Source of the DNA: Rhodospirillaceae bacterium
Lineage (GTDB): Bacteria > Pseudomonadota > Alphaproteobacteria > Rhodospirillales > Rhodospirillaceae
DNA length: 64,000 nt
Direction of reading: 5' to 3'
NCBI GenBank assembly: GCA_029243545.1
Contig: JAQWRV010000002.1
Location: forward strand, 1 to 64,000
The notes under the pieces are model-generated. The model was not told the DNA's origin and ran no database searches. It saw only the letters and a program-made list of their open reading frames with translations. Positions 1 to 8,446 of the stretch are shown piece by piece. The stretch's first letter is position 1. Every line of letters begins with the position of its first letter. Made by a program: the position numbers and the translations under genes.

Positions 1-1
1 T

Positions 2-2431
2 GGTGGGTTCTGCTCGGTCAATATGGCAGCCGGTGGTTTGTACTCCATCGGTGGATCATTCTGGGAATTTGGCGAACCTGACTGGGAACACGCGCGCTTA
101 TTTCTGATGTTTGGCGTCGCGGAAGATCATGATTCCAACCCGATCAAGATCGGCCTAGGCAAGCTCAAAGAACGTGGCGCTAAATTTATTGCCATCAACC
201 CCGCCCGTACTGGATATGGTGCCATCGCCGACGAATGGGTCGGAATTCGCCCGGGTACCGATGGTCTTTTTGTATTGTCCCTGGTGCACACGCTGCTCAG
301 GGCGGGCAAAATCGATATCGAATACCTTACCAGCTTCACCAACGCGTCCTGGCTAGTCCGGCAGGCACCGGGCACGGAGCAGGATGGTCTATTCGTGCGC
401 AATGCGGCCGGAACCCCGTTGGTCTGGGATCGCGTCCGTAATGCCGCTGTACCGCACAATGATCCGTCTGCAAATCCGTCACTGAGCGGCGCATTCACAG
501 TTGACGGCGAATCAACAGTTCCTGTCTTTCAACTCATTGCAGAACGCTATTCTGAAGACACATATGCTCCTGAAGCGGTTGCAGAGCGCTGCGGAATTCC
601 AGCTGCAAAGATCGAACGCATCGCCGCTGAAATTGCGGATGCCGCCTTCAATCACTCTATAGCCCTCCCAATCCCTTGGACGGATAGCCGGGGTTATAAG
701 CATGACACCATGGTTGGACGCCCCGTCGCCATGCATGCCATGCGTGGAATCTCTGCGCATTCCAATGGCTTCCAGACCTGCCGTGCGTTGCATCTTTTGC
801 AAATGCTCATTGGCGCGGTCGATACGCCCGGCAGTTTTCGTTACAAGCCGCCATTCCCTACACCTGTGCCGCCGGGGCCGTCGCCGGCAGGCAAAAACTA
901 TGCCGCTGAAACCCCCCTAGAAGGCATGCCACTCGGTTTTCCAACCAGCCCTGAAGATCTTCTCATCGAGGATGACGGCTCAGCCGTACGCATCGATAAA
1001 GCGTTTACGTGGGAAAGCCCCATGTCAGCCCACGGCGCCATGCACCGGGTTATCGCCAACGCCGCCGCCGGCGACCCTTACACCATTGATACGCTATTCC
1101 TCTACATGGCCAACGTGGCGTGGAACTCATCCATGGATACGAAGGGCACTCTAGAAGCCCTAACCGCGACAGACCCGGAAACCGGCGCGTATCGCATTCC
1201 GCACATCATTTATTCCGATGCCTACGCGTCTGAAACTATCGCTTATGCCGATCTCATTCTACCTGACACGACATATTTAGAGCGCTGGGACTGCATTTCC
1301 CTGCTTGACCGCCCCATCAGCAACGCCGACGGCGCTGGCGACGCTATCCGCCAGCCCGTTGTTGAACCGGACCGCGACGTACGCCCGTTTCAAACCGTGT
1401 TGTTGGATCTTGGTGCGCGGCTGGGCCTGCCTGGGTTTGTTACTGAAAGCGGGTCGCCCCAATACCCCGGAGGCTACAAGGACTACATCGTTAACCATCA
1501 ACGCGCACCAGGCCTTGGGCCGTTGGCCGGCTGGCGCGGCGCAGATGGACAAACGGATGGTAGAGGAGAGACCAACCCTGATCAGCTTGAGCGTTACATC
1601 GAAAACGGATGTTTCTGGTATGGAGAAATGCCGCTGGAAGCGCGCTATTTCAAAATGGGTAACCAAGCCTATTTAGATTGGGCGGTCGCCATGGGCTTCC
1701 TCGGTAAAGCTGAGCCTATTGTTATGCAGCTTTATTCCGAACCCGTGCAGAAATTCAGAAATGCAGCCCGCGGACACGGTGCCGTGCAACCACCGGACCA
1801 TCTGCGTGCGCGTGTGGAAGCGGCTTTTGACCCGCTTCCCTCCTGGACTGCCACCTTTGAAGACACCTCAACGGACGATGATGCTTTTCCGCTTCATGCG
1901 CTAACGCAACGGCCTATGCATCATTACCATTCATGGGGGTCGCAAAATGCCTGGCTGCGCCAGATCACCGCGCAAAACCGCCTGTTCGTACATCGCGATA
2001 CGGCTGCAAAATCAGACATCGCCGACGATGATTGGGTCTGGGTTGAATCCCGTCACGGCCGCGTCAAAGGACAAGTCAAACTCGTCGATGGCGTCAATCC
2101 CGAGACTGTTTGGACCTGGAACGCGATTGGTAAACGGGCGGGCGCTTGGGGACTAGATAAAAATACACCGGAAGTGAAGCGCGGCTTCCTGCTCAATCAC
2201 ATCATTCCCGACAAACTGGATGGTGCAAATGAGGCTCTATCCCTGTCGGACCCTGTCACCGGGCAGGCGGCATGGTTTGATCTGCGCGTGCGGATCACCC
2301 GTGCTGATGATTCGGAACAAGGTGAAACCGAACCTCTTTACGAGCTGGTATCCGAAATACCAGGTGCGGAGCACGCACCGCGCGTCCTCGACTTCGGTCG
2401 GTCTTTTAAAACCAGGGAAAACGTTTCATGA
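2..2431 (+). CDS. soeA: Molybdopterin oxidoreductase catalytic subunit, SoeA-like (5' end outside window)
   Basis: This is the large subunit of a DMSO-reductase-superfamily enzyme, most likely the quinone-dependent sulfite dehydrogenase SoeABC, which oxidises sulfite to sulfate. The frame is open from base 2, so the N-terminus with the expected [4Fe-4S] cysteines lies off the left edge; the ATG at base 23 is internal. What remains covers the molybdopterin domains, and the last 170 or so residues, with an ALTQRPMHHYHSWGSQNAW stretch, look like the dinucleotide-binding C-terminal domain. The stop overlaps the next start as ATGA, so translation is coupled to the iron-sulfur subunit. Family assignment is firm. 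The choice of sulfite over DMSO, thiosulfate or polysulfide rests mainly on the resemblance of the B and C subunits to SoeB and SoeC as I remember them. Confidence 0.85.
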   Translation, partial: GGFCSVNMAAGGLYSIGGSFWEFGEPDWEHARLFLMFGVAEDHDSNPIKIGLGKLKERGAKFIAINPARTGYGAIADEWVGIRPGTDGLFVLSLVHTLLRAGKIDIEYLTSFTNASWLVRQAPGTEQDGLFVRNAAGTPLVWDRVRNAAVPHNDPSANPSLSGAFTVDGESTVPVFQLIAERYSEDTYAPEAVAERCGIPAAKIERIAAEIADAAFNHSIALPIPWTDSRGYKHDTMVGRPVAMHAMRGISAHSNGFQTCRALHLLQMLIGAVDTPGSFRYKPPFPTPVPPGPSPAGKNYAAETPLEGMPLGFPTSPEDLLIEDDGSAVRIDKAFTWESPMSAHGAMHRVIANAAAGDPYTIDTLFLYMANVAWNSSMDTKGTLEALTATDPETGAYRIPHIIYSDAYASETIAYADLILPDTTYLERWDCISLLDRPISNADGAGDAIRQPVVEPDRDVRPFQTVLLDLGARLGLPGFVTESGSPQYPGGYKDYIVNHQRAPGLGPLAGWRGADGQTDGRGETNPDQLERYIENGCFWYGEMPLEARYFKMGNQAYLDWAVAMGFLGKAEPIVMQLYSEPVQKFRNAARGHGAVQPPDHLRARVEAAFDPLPSWTATFEDTSTDDDAFPLHALTQRPMHHYHSWGSQNAWLRQITAQNRLFVHRDTAAKSDIADDDWVWVESRHGRVKGQVKLVDGVNPETVWTWNAIGKRAGAWGLDKNTPEVKRGFLLNHIIPDKLDGANEALSLSDPVTGQAAWFDLRVRITRADDSEQGETEPLYELVSEIPGAEHAPRVLDFGRSFKTRENVS

Positions 2432-3189
2432 CCAGCCTACCAAACCAAACCAAACGGAAACTCGGGCTGGTTATTGATCTGGATACCTGTGTCGGCTGTC
2501 AGGCCTGTGTCACCAATTGTAAAGAATGGAACACAGGCGGACACATGGCGCCGCTGACGGATACCAATCCATACCAGGCTGAAGTCGATGGCGTTTGGTT
2601 CAATCGCGTGCACACCTACGAAGTCTCAACTCTGGAAGGCGAGAGCCGCACGTTAAACTTCCCACGCTCTTGTCTGCATTGCGAAGATGCGGCCTGCGTC
2701 ACCGTCTGCCCAACGGGTGCGTCATACAAACGCACGTCTGACGGCATCGTGCTCGTGGATGAAGACAAGTGCATTGGCTGCAAATTGTGCTCCTGGGCCT
2801 GCCCTTACGGCGCACGTGAGTACGACGTATTTGAAGGCGTGATGAAGAAATGCACGTTGTGTGTTGATCGCATTTACAACAAAAACTTAGACAAGGAAGA
2901 CCGCGTACCAGCCTGTGTGCTGACCTGCCCGACCGGCGCCCGCCATTTTGGCGATTTGGGCGATCCACGCTCGAGCATTTCGAAGCTAGTGTCCGCCCGC
3001 AGCGGTCAAGACCTTATGCCGGAAATGGGCTATGTCCCTACCAACAAATACCTACCGCAACGGGAGAAAACCGCATCACTTTCACTTGCGACGCATCATG
3101 CTACAGCGCGCTTGCAACCACTCGAAGATACTGCGGGTGCGACGGGTTTGTTAAAGTGGGTCGATAACGCGCTTGAGAAATCGGGCTGA
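2428..3189 (+). CDS. soeB: Ferredoxin-type iron-sulfur subunit, SoeB-like
   Basis: This is the electron-transfer subunit of the molybdoenzyme, expected to carry four [4Fe-4S] clusters and pass electrons from the catalytic subunit to the membrane anchor. The first cluster motif is CVGCQACVTNCKEWN at residues 21-35. Further cysteine groups follow: CLHCEDAACVTVCP, CIGCKLCSWACP, CTLCVDRI and ACVLTCPTGARHFGD. The arrangement is that of the DmsB/NrfC/SoeB family and the 253-residue length is usual. The start overlaps the soeA stop by four bases. No signal peptide is visible, as expected for a subunit that stays in the cytoplasm or is co-exported with its partner. Confidence 0.9.
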   Translation: MTSLPNQTKRKLGLVIDLDTCVGCQACVTNCKEWNTGGHMAPLTDTNPYQAEVDGVWFNRVHTYEVSTLEGESRTLNFPRSCLHCEDAACVTVCPTGASYKRTSDGIVLVDEDKCIGCKLCSWACPYGAREYDVFEGVMKKCTLCVDRIYNKNLDKEDRVPACVLTCPTGARHFGDLGDPRSSISKLVSARSGQDLMPEMGYVPTNKYLPQREKTASLSLATHHATARLQPLEDTAGATGLLKWVDNALEKSG

Positions 3190-3194
3190 GCAGC

Positions 3195-4136
3195 ATGCAC
3201 CCGGCCATCTCCGTTATCCTCTTCACCACTGCATCGGGTGTGGGCTATGGCATATTGGTATTGGTGCCAGTCTTCGCCATCTATGGCGTGCTGCCCGTGG
3301 AGCGTTGGCTCGGCGTGACATTGCTGATACCGGCTCTCGGTCTGATCACGCTCGGTTTGCTGTCGTCCACTTTTCACTTGGGTCATCCGGAACGCGCATG
3401 GCGCGCCTTGAGTCAATGGAAGTCTTCCTGGCTGTCACGCGAGGGTGTAGCAGCAATCGTTGCCTACGTCCCCGCACTTGTATTCGCCTATGCCTGGATC
3501 GTGCTTGAAACCATCGACGGGCCTTGGGTCTGGGCCGGATTTCTCACCATCACCGCAGCACTGACGACGATGCTCACCACCGCTATGGTCTACCGCTCTC
3601 TCAAGCCCATCCCCGCCTGGGCGACAGACTGGACGGTGGCAGGGTACCTTACACTCGGACTGTTGACCGGCCTGGCTATCGTCACTGCAGTCGCTGCAGC
3701 GTTCGGTTTCCACCCGGCACGCTTCCAAACCCCTGCCCTTGTTCTCACTTTGGCAGCGGCAGTGATTAAGAACGCCTATTGGAAACGCCAGACCGAGGCC
3801 TGGTCCTCAATAGATGGGGGTTCAGCGGTCGGCGCGCCCGGCGCCAATGTGCGCTCGGTCGAGTGGCCGCATACGGAAGCAAACTACGTGCTGAAAGAAA
3901 TGGGCTACCGCATAGCCCGCAAGCATGCCGAAAAACTCCGCTCGTTGACCCGCATCCTGCTCCTCGGCGCACCCTTGGTCTGTCTGGTAATCCTGCCGAG
4001 CATAATACCCATGCCCTACCTAGCCGTGCTCATTGGCGTCGGCACTCTACTGACCCTCGCCGGTGTCGTGATCGAGCGCTGGCTGTTCTTCGCTGAAGCC
4101 AGACATGTAGTGACGCTCTATTACGGACTAGAATAA
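3195..4136 (+). CDS. soeC: DmsC/SoeC-type membrane anchor subunit
   Basis: This is the quinone-interacting membrane anchor of the SoeABC-type enzyme. The 313-residue protein begins MHPAISVILFTTASGVGYG and has seven or eight hydrophobic segments, the last pair at about residues 255-305. It starts five bases after soeB ends, so the three genes form one operon. The anchor is of the DmsC type rather than the NrfD type, which in my recollection fits both DMSO reductase and SoeABC. Subunit type is confident; the physiological direction, sulfite oxidation, is inferred. Confidence 0.85.
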   Translation: MHPAISVILFTTASGVGYGILVLVPVFAIYGVLPVERWLGVTLLIPALGLITLGLLSSTFHLGHPERAWRALSQWKSSWLSREGVAAIVAYVPALVFAYAWIVLETIDGPWVWAGFLTITAALTTMLTTAMVYRSLKPIPAWATDWTVAGYLTLGLLTGLAIVTAVAAAFGFHPARFQTPALVLTLAAAVIKNAYWKRQTEAWSSIDGGSAVGAPGANVRSVEWPHTEANYVLKEMGYRIARKHAEKLRSLTRILLLGAPLVCLVILPSIIPMPYLAVLIGVGTLLTLAGVVIERWLFFAEARHVVTLYYGLE

Positions 4137-4598
4137 GGCACTGAATTAAGACCCCGAATTAAGCGTCGGGATAAGTCCGAGAACACCTCAAAACCCATAC
4201 TATTTCGGCCTGATACCATTTTGTTAACGCTTTCATAGCTAGGGCCAGGCGATTTAACAGCTTTACGGAGACCTAGCCGCACCAATTTTCAAAGGGCGCC
4301 GGCTGTAAGTGTGCCTAAACAACGCAACAGCGACCACGGCATCCCGCCGTCGTTCAGTGATCTGGAAACCTCCACGCGTTCTCGCCTTGACCTGGGCCCC
4401 GACCCAGTCTCCGTCGAAACCAAGCCCCAGCCCCTCGGCAGCTGCACCATCGAAACTTTCGGTCAACGTCCCAGCAATATGAGCCGCGCGGTATACGACG
4501 CGGCAGCGGTTTTAGCATTAACGGGCTTAACCCAATAACCGGGACCCTCTCACTCAATCCAAATAAATACAGCCTTGATTCGCCACCGCGGACTACCG
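4137..4598. other. Intergenic region between soeC and the TPR protein
   Basis: These 462 bases lie between two convergent genes. A 75-codon frame with a GTG start (4311-4538) and shorter frames on the other strand have no recognisable motif and no clear ribosome site. I see no obvious terminator hairpin. It may hold a decayed gene, but I cannot identify one. Confidence 0.3.
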
Positions 4599-6362
4599 CT
4601 ATGTTTTCCATGCTTCCCAGGCCGCTAAATATGTTTGCTCAAGCTCTCGCGTGAACTGAATTACATCCAGCAATGGAGAAGATTCCATTCTTGTCCTCAT
4701 GGAACGGCGGAGCATTGCGCGCGCGTCGGCATCGCGAGAAAGGGCAACGGCCTTATCGATATAATCCTGTTCCGATCCCGCGATTAAGTCTGGCAGGCCA
4801 ACAGTTGTGAGAACGGATTTACCCACCCTGGACGCCCAAGTATCTCCAAACAACGAGACGACTGGAACGCCCATCCAGAGAGACTCCAAAGTTGTCATAG
4901 TTCCAGCGTAAGGATACGTATCGAGCGTAATATCAATTTCATCATAAGTTGCTAAGTGTTCTTGGTAACTACTTGCGCCGCGCAGGGTTATCCGTTCGGC
5001 ATCAATGCCGCCATCTATCAGTAAATCAGTAACCCAACTCGCAATGTCTTTATCAGAAAGGTGAGCGTGCTTAATCATCAATCGTGATCCGGATACGGAC
5101 GCAAGTACCTGTGACCACATCAGAATCAATTTTTTGTTCAGTTTCTCGACCCGGTTGAAACAGCCAAAGGTTACGCCTGAATACGTAGGGATACGGAGCG
5201 GGTTGCTTTGATTTTCGTTGGCAGACGGCTGATAGCACAAAAGACTGTTTTCAAGCCTCAGAGGTGTCTCAGAGAAATAAGGTTCGTTTTCGACCGGCAA
5301 GACATGTTGGTCGGTAATAATATAGTCGATCTCTTTAAGGCCTGTTGTCGCCACGAAACCCAACCACGTCATCTGAACGGGCGCGGGTTTGTACTGAAAT
5401 ACACCAAGACGATTTCCGGCCGTATGTCCGGATAGGTCGACGAGAATATCGACCTTGTCGTCGTAGATTGTCTGGGCCGCCTCAGCATCCGATTGGAAAA
5501 CGATCTCACACCAGACATCGCAGACTGACCGAATGGTTCTGGTAAACTCATCTTCGAGAGCTAAATTCGAGTACAAAGTCGTGTGAATTTTCTTCTTGTC
5601 GTGCGCTTTTAATACGGGCTCCAAAAGCCGTCCAACGGGATGATTCTTGAAATCTGCTGATACGAAGCCAATCCGAAGCGGCTTGCTCTCTCCTTGGCTC
5701 TCCAAACGTACATGCCTATATGGCTCTATCGAGGCGGCACTTCTATTTTTAATGCGCCAAAACGCCATTGCTTGCTCATAAAAATAGGCACTGGAGTACT
5801 TCTCCACGTAATTGATGAGACCGATACGATTCTGCACACACTCGAAGGATTCAGGCTCCTGCTTTAGAGCAGTAGCGAGGTAGATCTCCGCCTCTTCACT
5901 TTGCCCAAGTTTTGAAAGAACGACACCGCAGTTCTGCAGAGCAAGATAATCGTTGGGATTGTTAGAAAGAATCGCACGTAGAGACTTTAGAGCTTTGCCG
6001 AGGCTATTCTGTTTGGACTGAATAACGGCGATATTAACGGCGGGTGCCGTAAGGTCGGGATGCAAAGCAAGAGTGCGTTCGAAAGCCTTCTCGGCTTCGT
6101 CAAACTGTTCCATCGCGAAAAGCGATAGGCCAAGCTGATTTTGATATGCAGCCTCTATTGGAAAAAGTTCTGCGGCTCTGGTAGCAAGCTTAAATGCCGA
6201 GGCCGGGTCCCCTGTTTGCAAATACAAGTCAAAGAGGTTCTGAGCCGCAGGGTGATGCCAGTTTTTCCCCTTCAGCAAAGATTCATACTTTGAGATTGCA
6301 GTAGGGAGATCACTGTTTTTCTGAGCTATTTCAGCCGCGCTATAAGTTTCGTTGTTGTTCAT
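4599..6362 (-). CDS. TPR protein with O-GlcNAc transferase-like glycosyltransferase domain
   Basis: The 587-residue protein has tetratricopeptide repeats in roughly its first 170 residues. A GT41-type domain follows (the SPINDLY/OGT family), which transfers a sugar from a nucleotide sugar to protein side chains. Visible landmarks of the catalytic part are RIGFVSADFKNHPVGRLLEP near residue 230, ILVDLSGHTAGNRLGVF, the APVQMTWLGFVATTG stretch, FGCFNRVEKLNKK and LDTYPYAGTMTTLESLWMGV. Bacterial relatives are usually TPR-OGT fusions of this size, often of unknown target. It stands alone, convergent with soeC and divergent from nothing obvious. Its base composition looks lower in GC than its neighbours by eye, which could mean transfer. 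Confidence 0.88.
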   Translation of the reverse strand: MNNNETYSAAEIAQKNSDLPTAISKYESLLKGKNWHHPAAQNLFDLYLQTGDPASAFKLATRAAELFPIEAAYQNQLGLSLFAMEQFDEAEKAFERTLALHPDLTAPAVNIAVIQSKQNSLGKALKSLRAILSNNPNDYLALQNCGVVLSKLGQSEEAEIYLATALKQEPESFECVQNRIGLINYVEKYSSAYFYEQAMAFWRIKNRSAASIEPYRHVRLESQGESKPLRIGFVSADFKNHPVGRLLEPVLKAHDKKKIHTTLYSNLALEDEFTRTIRSVCDVWCEIVFQSDAEAAQTIYDDKVDILVDLSGHTAGNRLGVFQYKPAPVQMTWLGFVATTGLKEIDYIITDQHVLPVENEPYFSETPLRLENSLLCYQPSANENQSNPLRIPTYSGVTFGCFNRVEKLNKKLILMWSQVLASVSGSRLMIKHAHLSDKDIASWVTDLLIDGGIDAERITLRGASSYQEHLATYDEIDITLDTYPYAGTMTTLESLWMGVPVVSLFGDTWASRVGKSVLTTVGLPDLIAGSEQDYIDKAVALSRDADARAMLRRSMRTRMESSPLLDVIQFTRELEQTYLAAWEAWKT

Positions 6363-6407
6363 TTGATAAAATGAGTTTGCGATTAGCGAACGGTCACCAA
6401 CCCAAGG

Positions 6408-7034
6408 TCACGCGTTCCCGGCCACGACGTCCTGGTTCGCCGGGCGGCCGGAACAGGCCCCAAGCCAGGCCGACACCTTCGGAAACGCCAAAAAATCAAA
6501 CTGCACCATGTGCAATGATGCGGCGACGCATGCCACGTTCAGGTCTGCAATCGTAAAGGCCTTGCCGCACAAGTAAGACTGTTTACCCAAAACCCCTTCC
6601 AACACTGTAAAGGCACGGGGTAATTGCTCCAAATGTTTCAGGGCAGCTGCCTCGTCGCGCATAGATTCGGGCTTGAAGATGCGTTCCATCAGCGCACCAA
6701 CTGTATGCGGCTCCACTTCCGTTGCCGAGAACATTGACCACTGCAGGCAATCTGCCTGGCTGACGGCACCGTCGGGCCACAGAGTCCCCTTCCCATAGGT
6801 CATCGCCAGATACAGATTAATGGCCAGGCACTCGAACATCTCGACATCGCCACCACCTGTATGATCCGTCATGGACGGCACCTTGCCGCTCGGGTTGATC
6901 GCCAGGTATGCGTCGGTCTTAATCTCGCCGGAGACGTGATCGCGGTCATCGCGCTCGTAGTCCACACCCAGTTCTTTCAAGCACCACAGATTTCTCAACG
7001 CCCGCGAGCGATTACTGCCATAGAGTTTAATCAT
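6408..7034 (-). CDS. Glutathione S-transferase family protein (copy 1 of 3)
   Basis: A cytosolic GST of about 209 residues: an N-terminal thioredoxin-like domain with GSNRSRALRNLWCLKELG, then a helical C-terminal domain. The INPSGKVPS and ECLAINLYLA segments match the glutathione-binding cis-proline and the Glu-Ser/Cys region of the family. I chose the ATG at 7034, which has AAGGA upstream; a GTG at 7049 would add five residues and overlap the preceding gene by 11 bases. It is the last of three tandem GST genes on this strand, sharing recognisable sequence with the other two. Typical roles are conjugation or ether/dehalogenation chemistry; the substrate cannot be told. Confidence 0.9.
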   Translation of the reverse strand: MIKLYGSNRSRALRNLWCLKELGVDYERDDRDHVSGEIKTDAYLAINPSGKVPSMTDHTGGGDVEMFECLAINLYLAMTYGKGTLWPDGAVSQADCLQWSMFSATEVEPHTVGALMERIFKPESMRDEAAALKHLEQLPRAFTVLEGVLGKQSYLCGKAFTIADLNVACVAASLHMVQFDFLAFPKVSAWLGACSGRPANQDVVAGNA

Positions 7035-7038
7035 CTTC

Positions 7039-7710
7039 TTATCCTTCACTTCGCGAATGTTCGACTATGCGTTTCAGCATGGCCTCAGCCACCGGCGCGC
7101 GTTCGCCCTGCACTTTCTGATTGGCAGCGCGGCCATAAGTGGTTTCATACCAGGCCACCGTCTTCGGCCACTGCGCTATATCAAAATCAGAACGATCGAG
7201 ATACTCCATCACGCCCGCTACGTTGAGGTCAGCAACCGAAAACGCATCGCCGACCAAGTACGCTGACGCCGAAAGTGCACCTTCCATCAGATCAAGCAAC
7301 GGCAAAGTGCGTTCAGCCAATTTAACGATGAGTGCGTCATCCCGGTCTTTTGCTTTCTTGAATACGAACTCATACACCCGGGGATAGACCGCCGGCTCCA
7401 ACTCGCCTGCAGCCCACACCGACCACTGAATGCAGCGGGCCTGCCCCGCATCATCATCGGGCCAGAGAACCCCGCCACCAAACTTCTGCGCGAGATAGAG
7501 ATTGATGCCGAGGGATTCCGACAGCGTTACATCACCATCAATCAACGTCGGGACCTGGCCGGCTGGGTTGATCTTCAAGTAGTCCGGCGAACGGTTCTCC
7601 TGCTTAATCCAGTCCAGGTCTATCCGCTCGTAGTCGACGCCCAACTCCTCCAGCATCCACAGATTGCGCGTCGCCCGGGAGACCAGACTGCCGTATATTT
7701 TAATCGTCAT
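7039..7710 (-). CDS. Glutathione S-transferase family protein (copy 2 of 3)
   Basis: A 223-residue GST paralogue. The N-terminus has GSLVSRATRNLWMLEELG, with the likely glutathione-activating Ser in the first loop. INPAGQVPTLIDG and SESLGINLYLAQKFGGG follow, then a helical C-terminal domain. It lies 19 bases downstream of copy 3 and four bases upstream of copy 1, so the trio is almost certainly co-transcribed. The sequences have diverged enough that different substrates are likely. No signal peptide. Confidence 0.9.
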   Translation of the reverse strand: MTIKIYGSLVSRATRNLWMLEELGVDYERIDLDWIKQENRSPDYLKINPAGQVPTLIDGDVTLSESLGINLYLAQKFGGGVLWPDDDAGQARCIQWSVWAAGELEPAVYPRVYEFVFKKAKDRDDALIVKLAERTLPLLDLMEGALSASAYLVGDAFSVADLNVAGVMEYLDRSDFDIAQWPKTVAWYETTYGRAANQKVQGERAPVAEAMLKRIVEHSRSEG

Positions 7711-7729
7711 GTGTCGTCCCTCAGAAAAT

Positions 7730-8362
7730 CTAAGCGGCCATTTCTGTTGCTTTGATGTCGAGCATCACCGCAAAAGCCGGGCGCGCTAGGCAGCGTGTAA
7801 TCCAGTCGTTGACCTTGGGCCAGGACGATAGAGCAAACTTAGTGCGTACCAAATACTCGGCCACGCAGGCGACGTTCAAATCCGCCACATTGAAATAGTC
7901 TCCAGTAAGGTAGTCGCGGTCTCGCAAGGTCGCTTCGAGCGCATCAAGCGGCGCCTTGGTTTTCTCCGCTGCCGCATCCAACGCCTCCTGGCTGCGGTTC
8001 TCCTCCGTCTTGAAAATGAACTCAACCAGACGGGCAGCAGAAGGAGGCTCTAGTTCCGTTGCGGCGAATAACGTCCATTGCTGGCAGGCGGAGTTCCCCG
8101 CAGCATCATCGGGCCAGAGCGAACCTTTTCCATAGTTTTGCGCGATGTACAAATTGATGGCCAGGCTTTCGAACATTGCCACATTGCCATCCGTCAAAGC
8201 TGGAATTTTAGCGTTGGGGTTGATCGCCCTGAAAGAGTCCGTCTTGGCTTCCCCTTTGGCGTAGTCCACGGGTTTGTGTTCGTACTCAATGCCGGCTTCT
8301 TCCAGCGCCCACAGGCACCGGCCCGCGCGTGAGGCGGCTTTTCCCAATAACGTAATCATCAA
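7730..8362 (-). CDS. Glutathione S-transferase family protein (copy 3 of 3, promoter-proximal)
   Basis: A 210-residue GST and the first gene of the tandem trio. It has GKAASRAGRCLWALEEAG in the glutathione site and INPNAKIPALTDG and FESLAINLYIAQNYGKG further on. The trio is divergent from the family 5 binding protein gene at 8447, so the 84 bases between them should hold both promoters. A second ATG lies one codon downstream of the chosen start. GST family identity is secure; function within the family is not. Confidence 0.9.
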   Translation of the reverse strand: MMITLLGKAASRAGRCLWALEEAGIEYEHKPVDYAKGEAKTDSFRAINPNAKIPALTDGNVAMFESLAINLYIAQNYGKGSLWPDDAAGNSACQQWTLFAATELEPPSAARLVEFIFKTEENRSQEALDAAAEKTKAPLDALEATLRDRDYLTGDYFNVADLNVACVAEYLVRTKFALSSWPKVNDWITRCLARPAFAVMLDIKATEMAA

Positions 8363-8446
8363 TGCTTCCCCTATCTCATATTTTTCTGCTTGGTTTTATT
8401 TGAGGCGAGTTTAGGGCCTGGCCGATGGCCGCGCTATACTTCAGAC

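Noticed and set aside
4311-4538. 75-codon plus-strand frame between soeC and the TPR protein
   Set aside because: GTG start, no ribosome site and no motif; kept only as part of the intergenic description.
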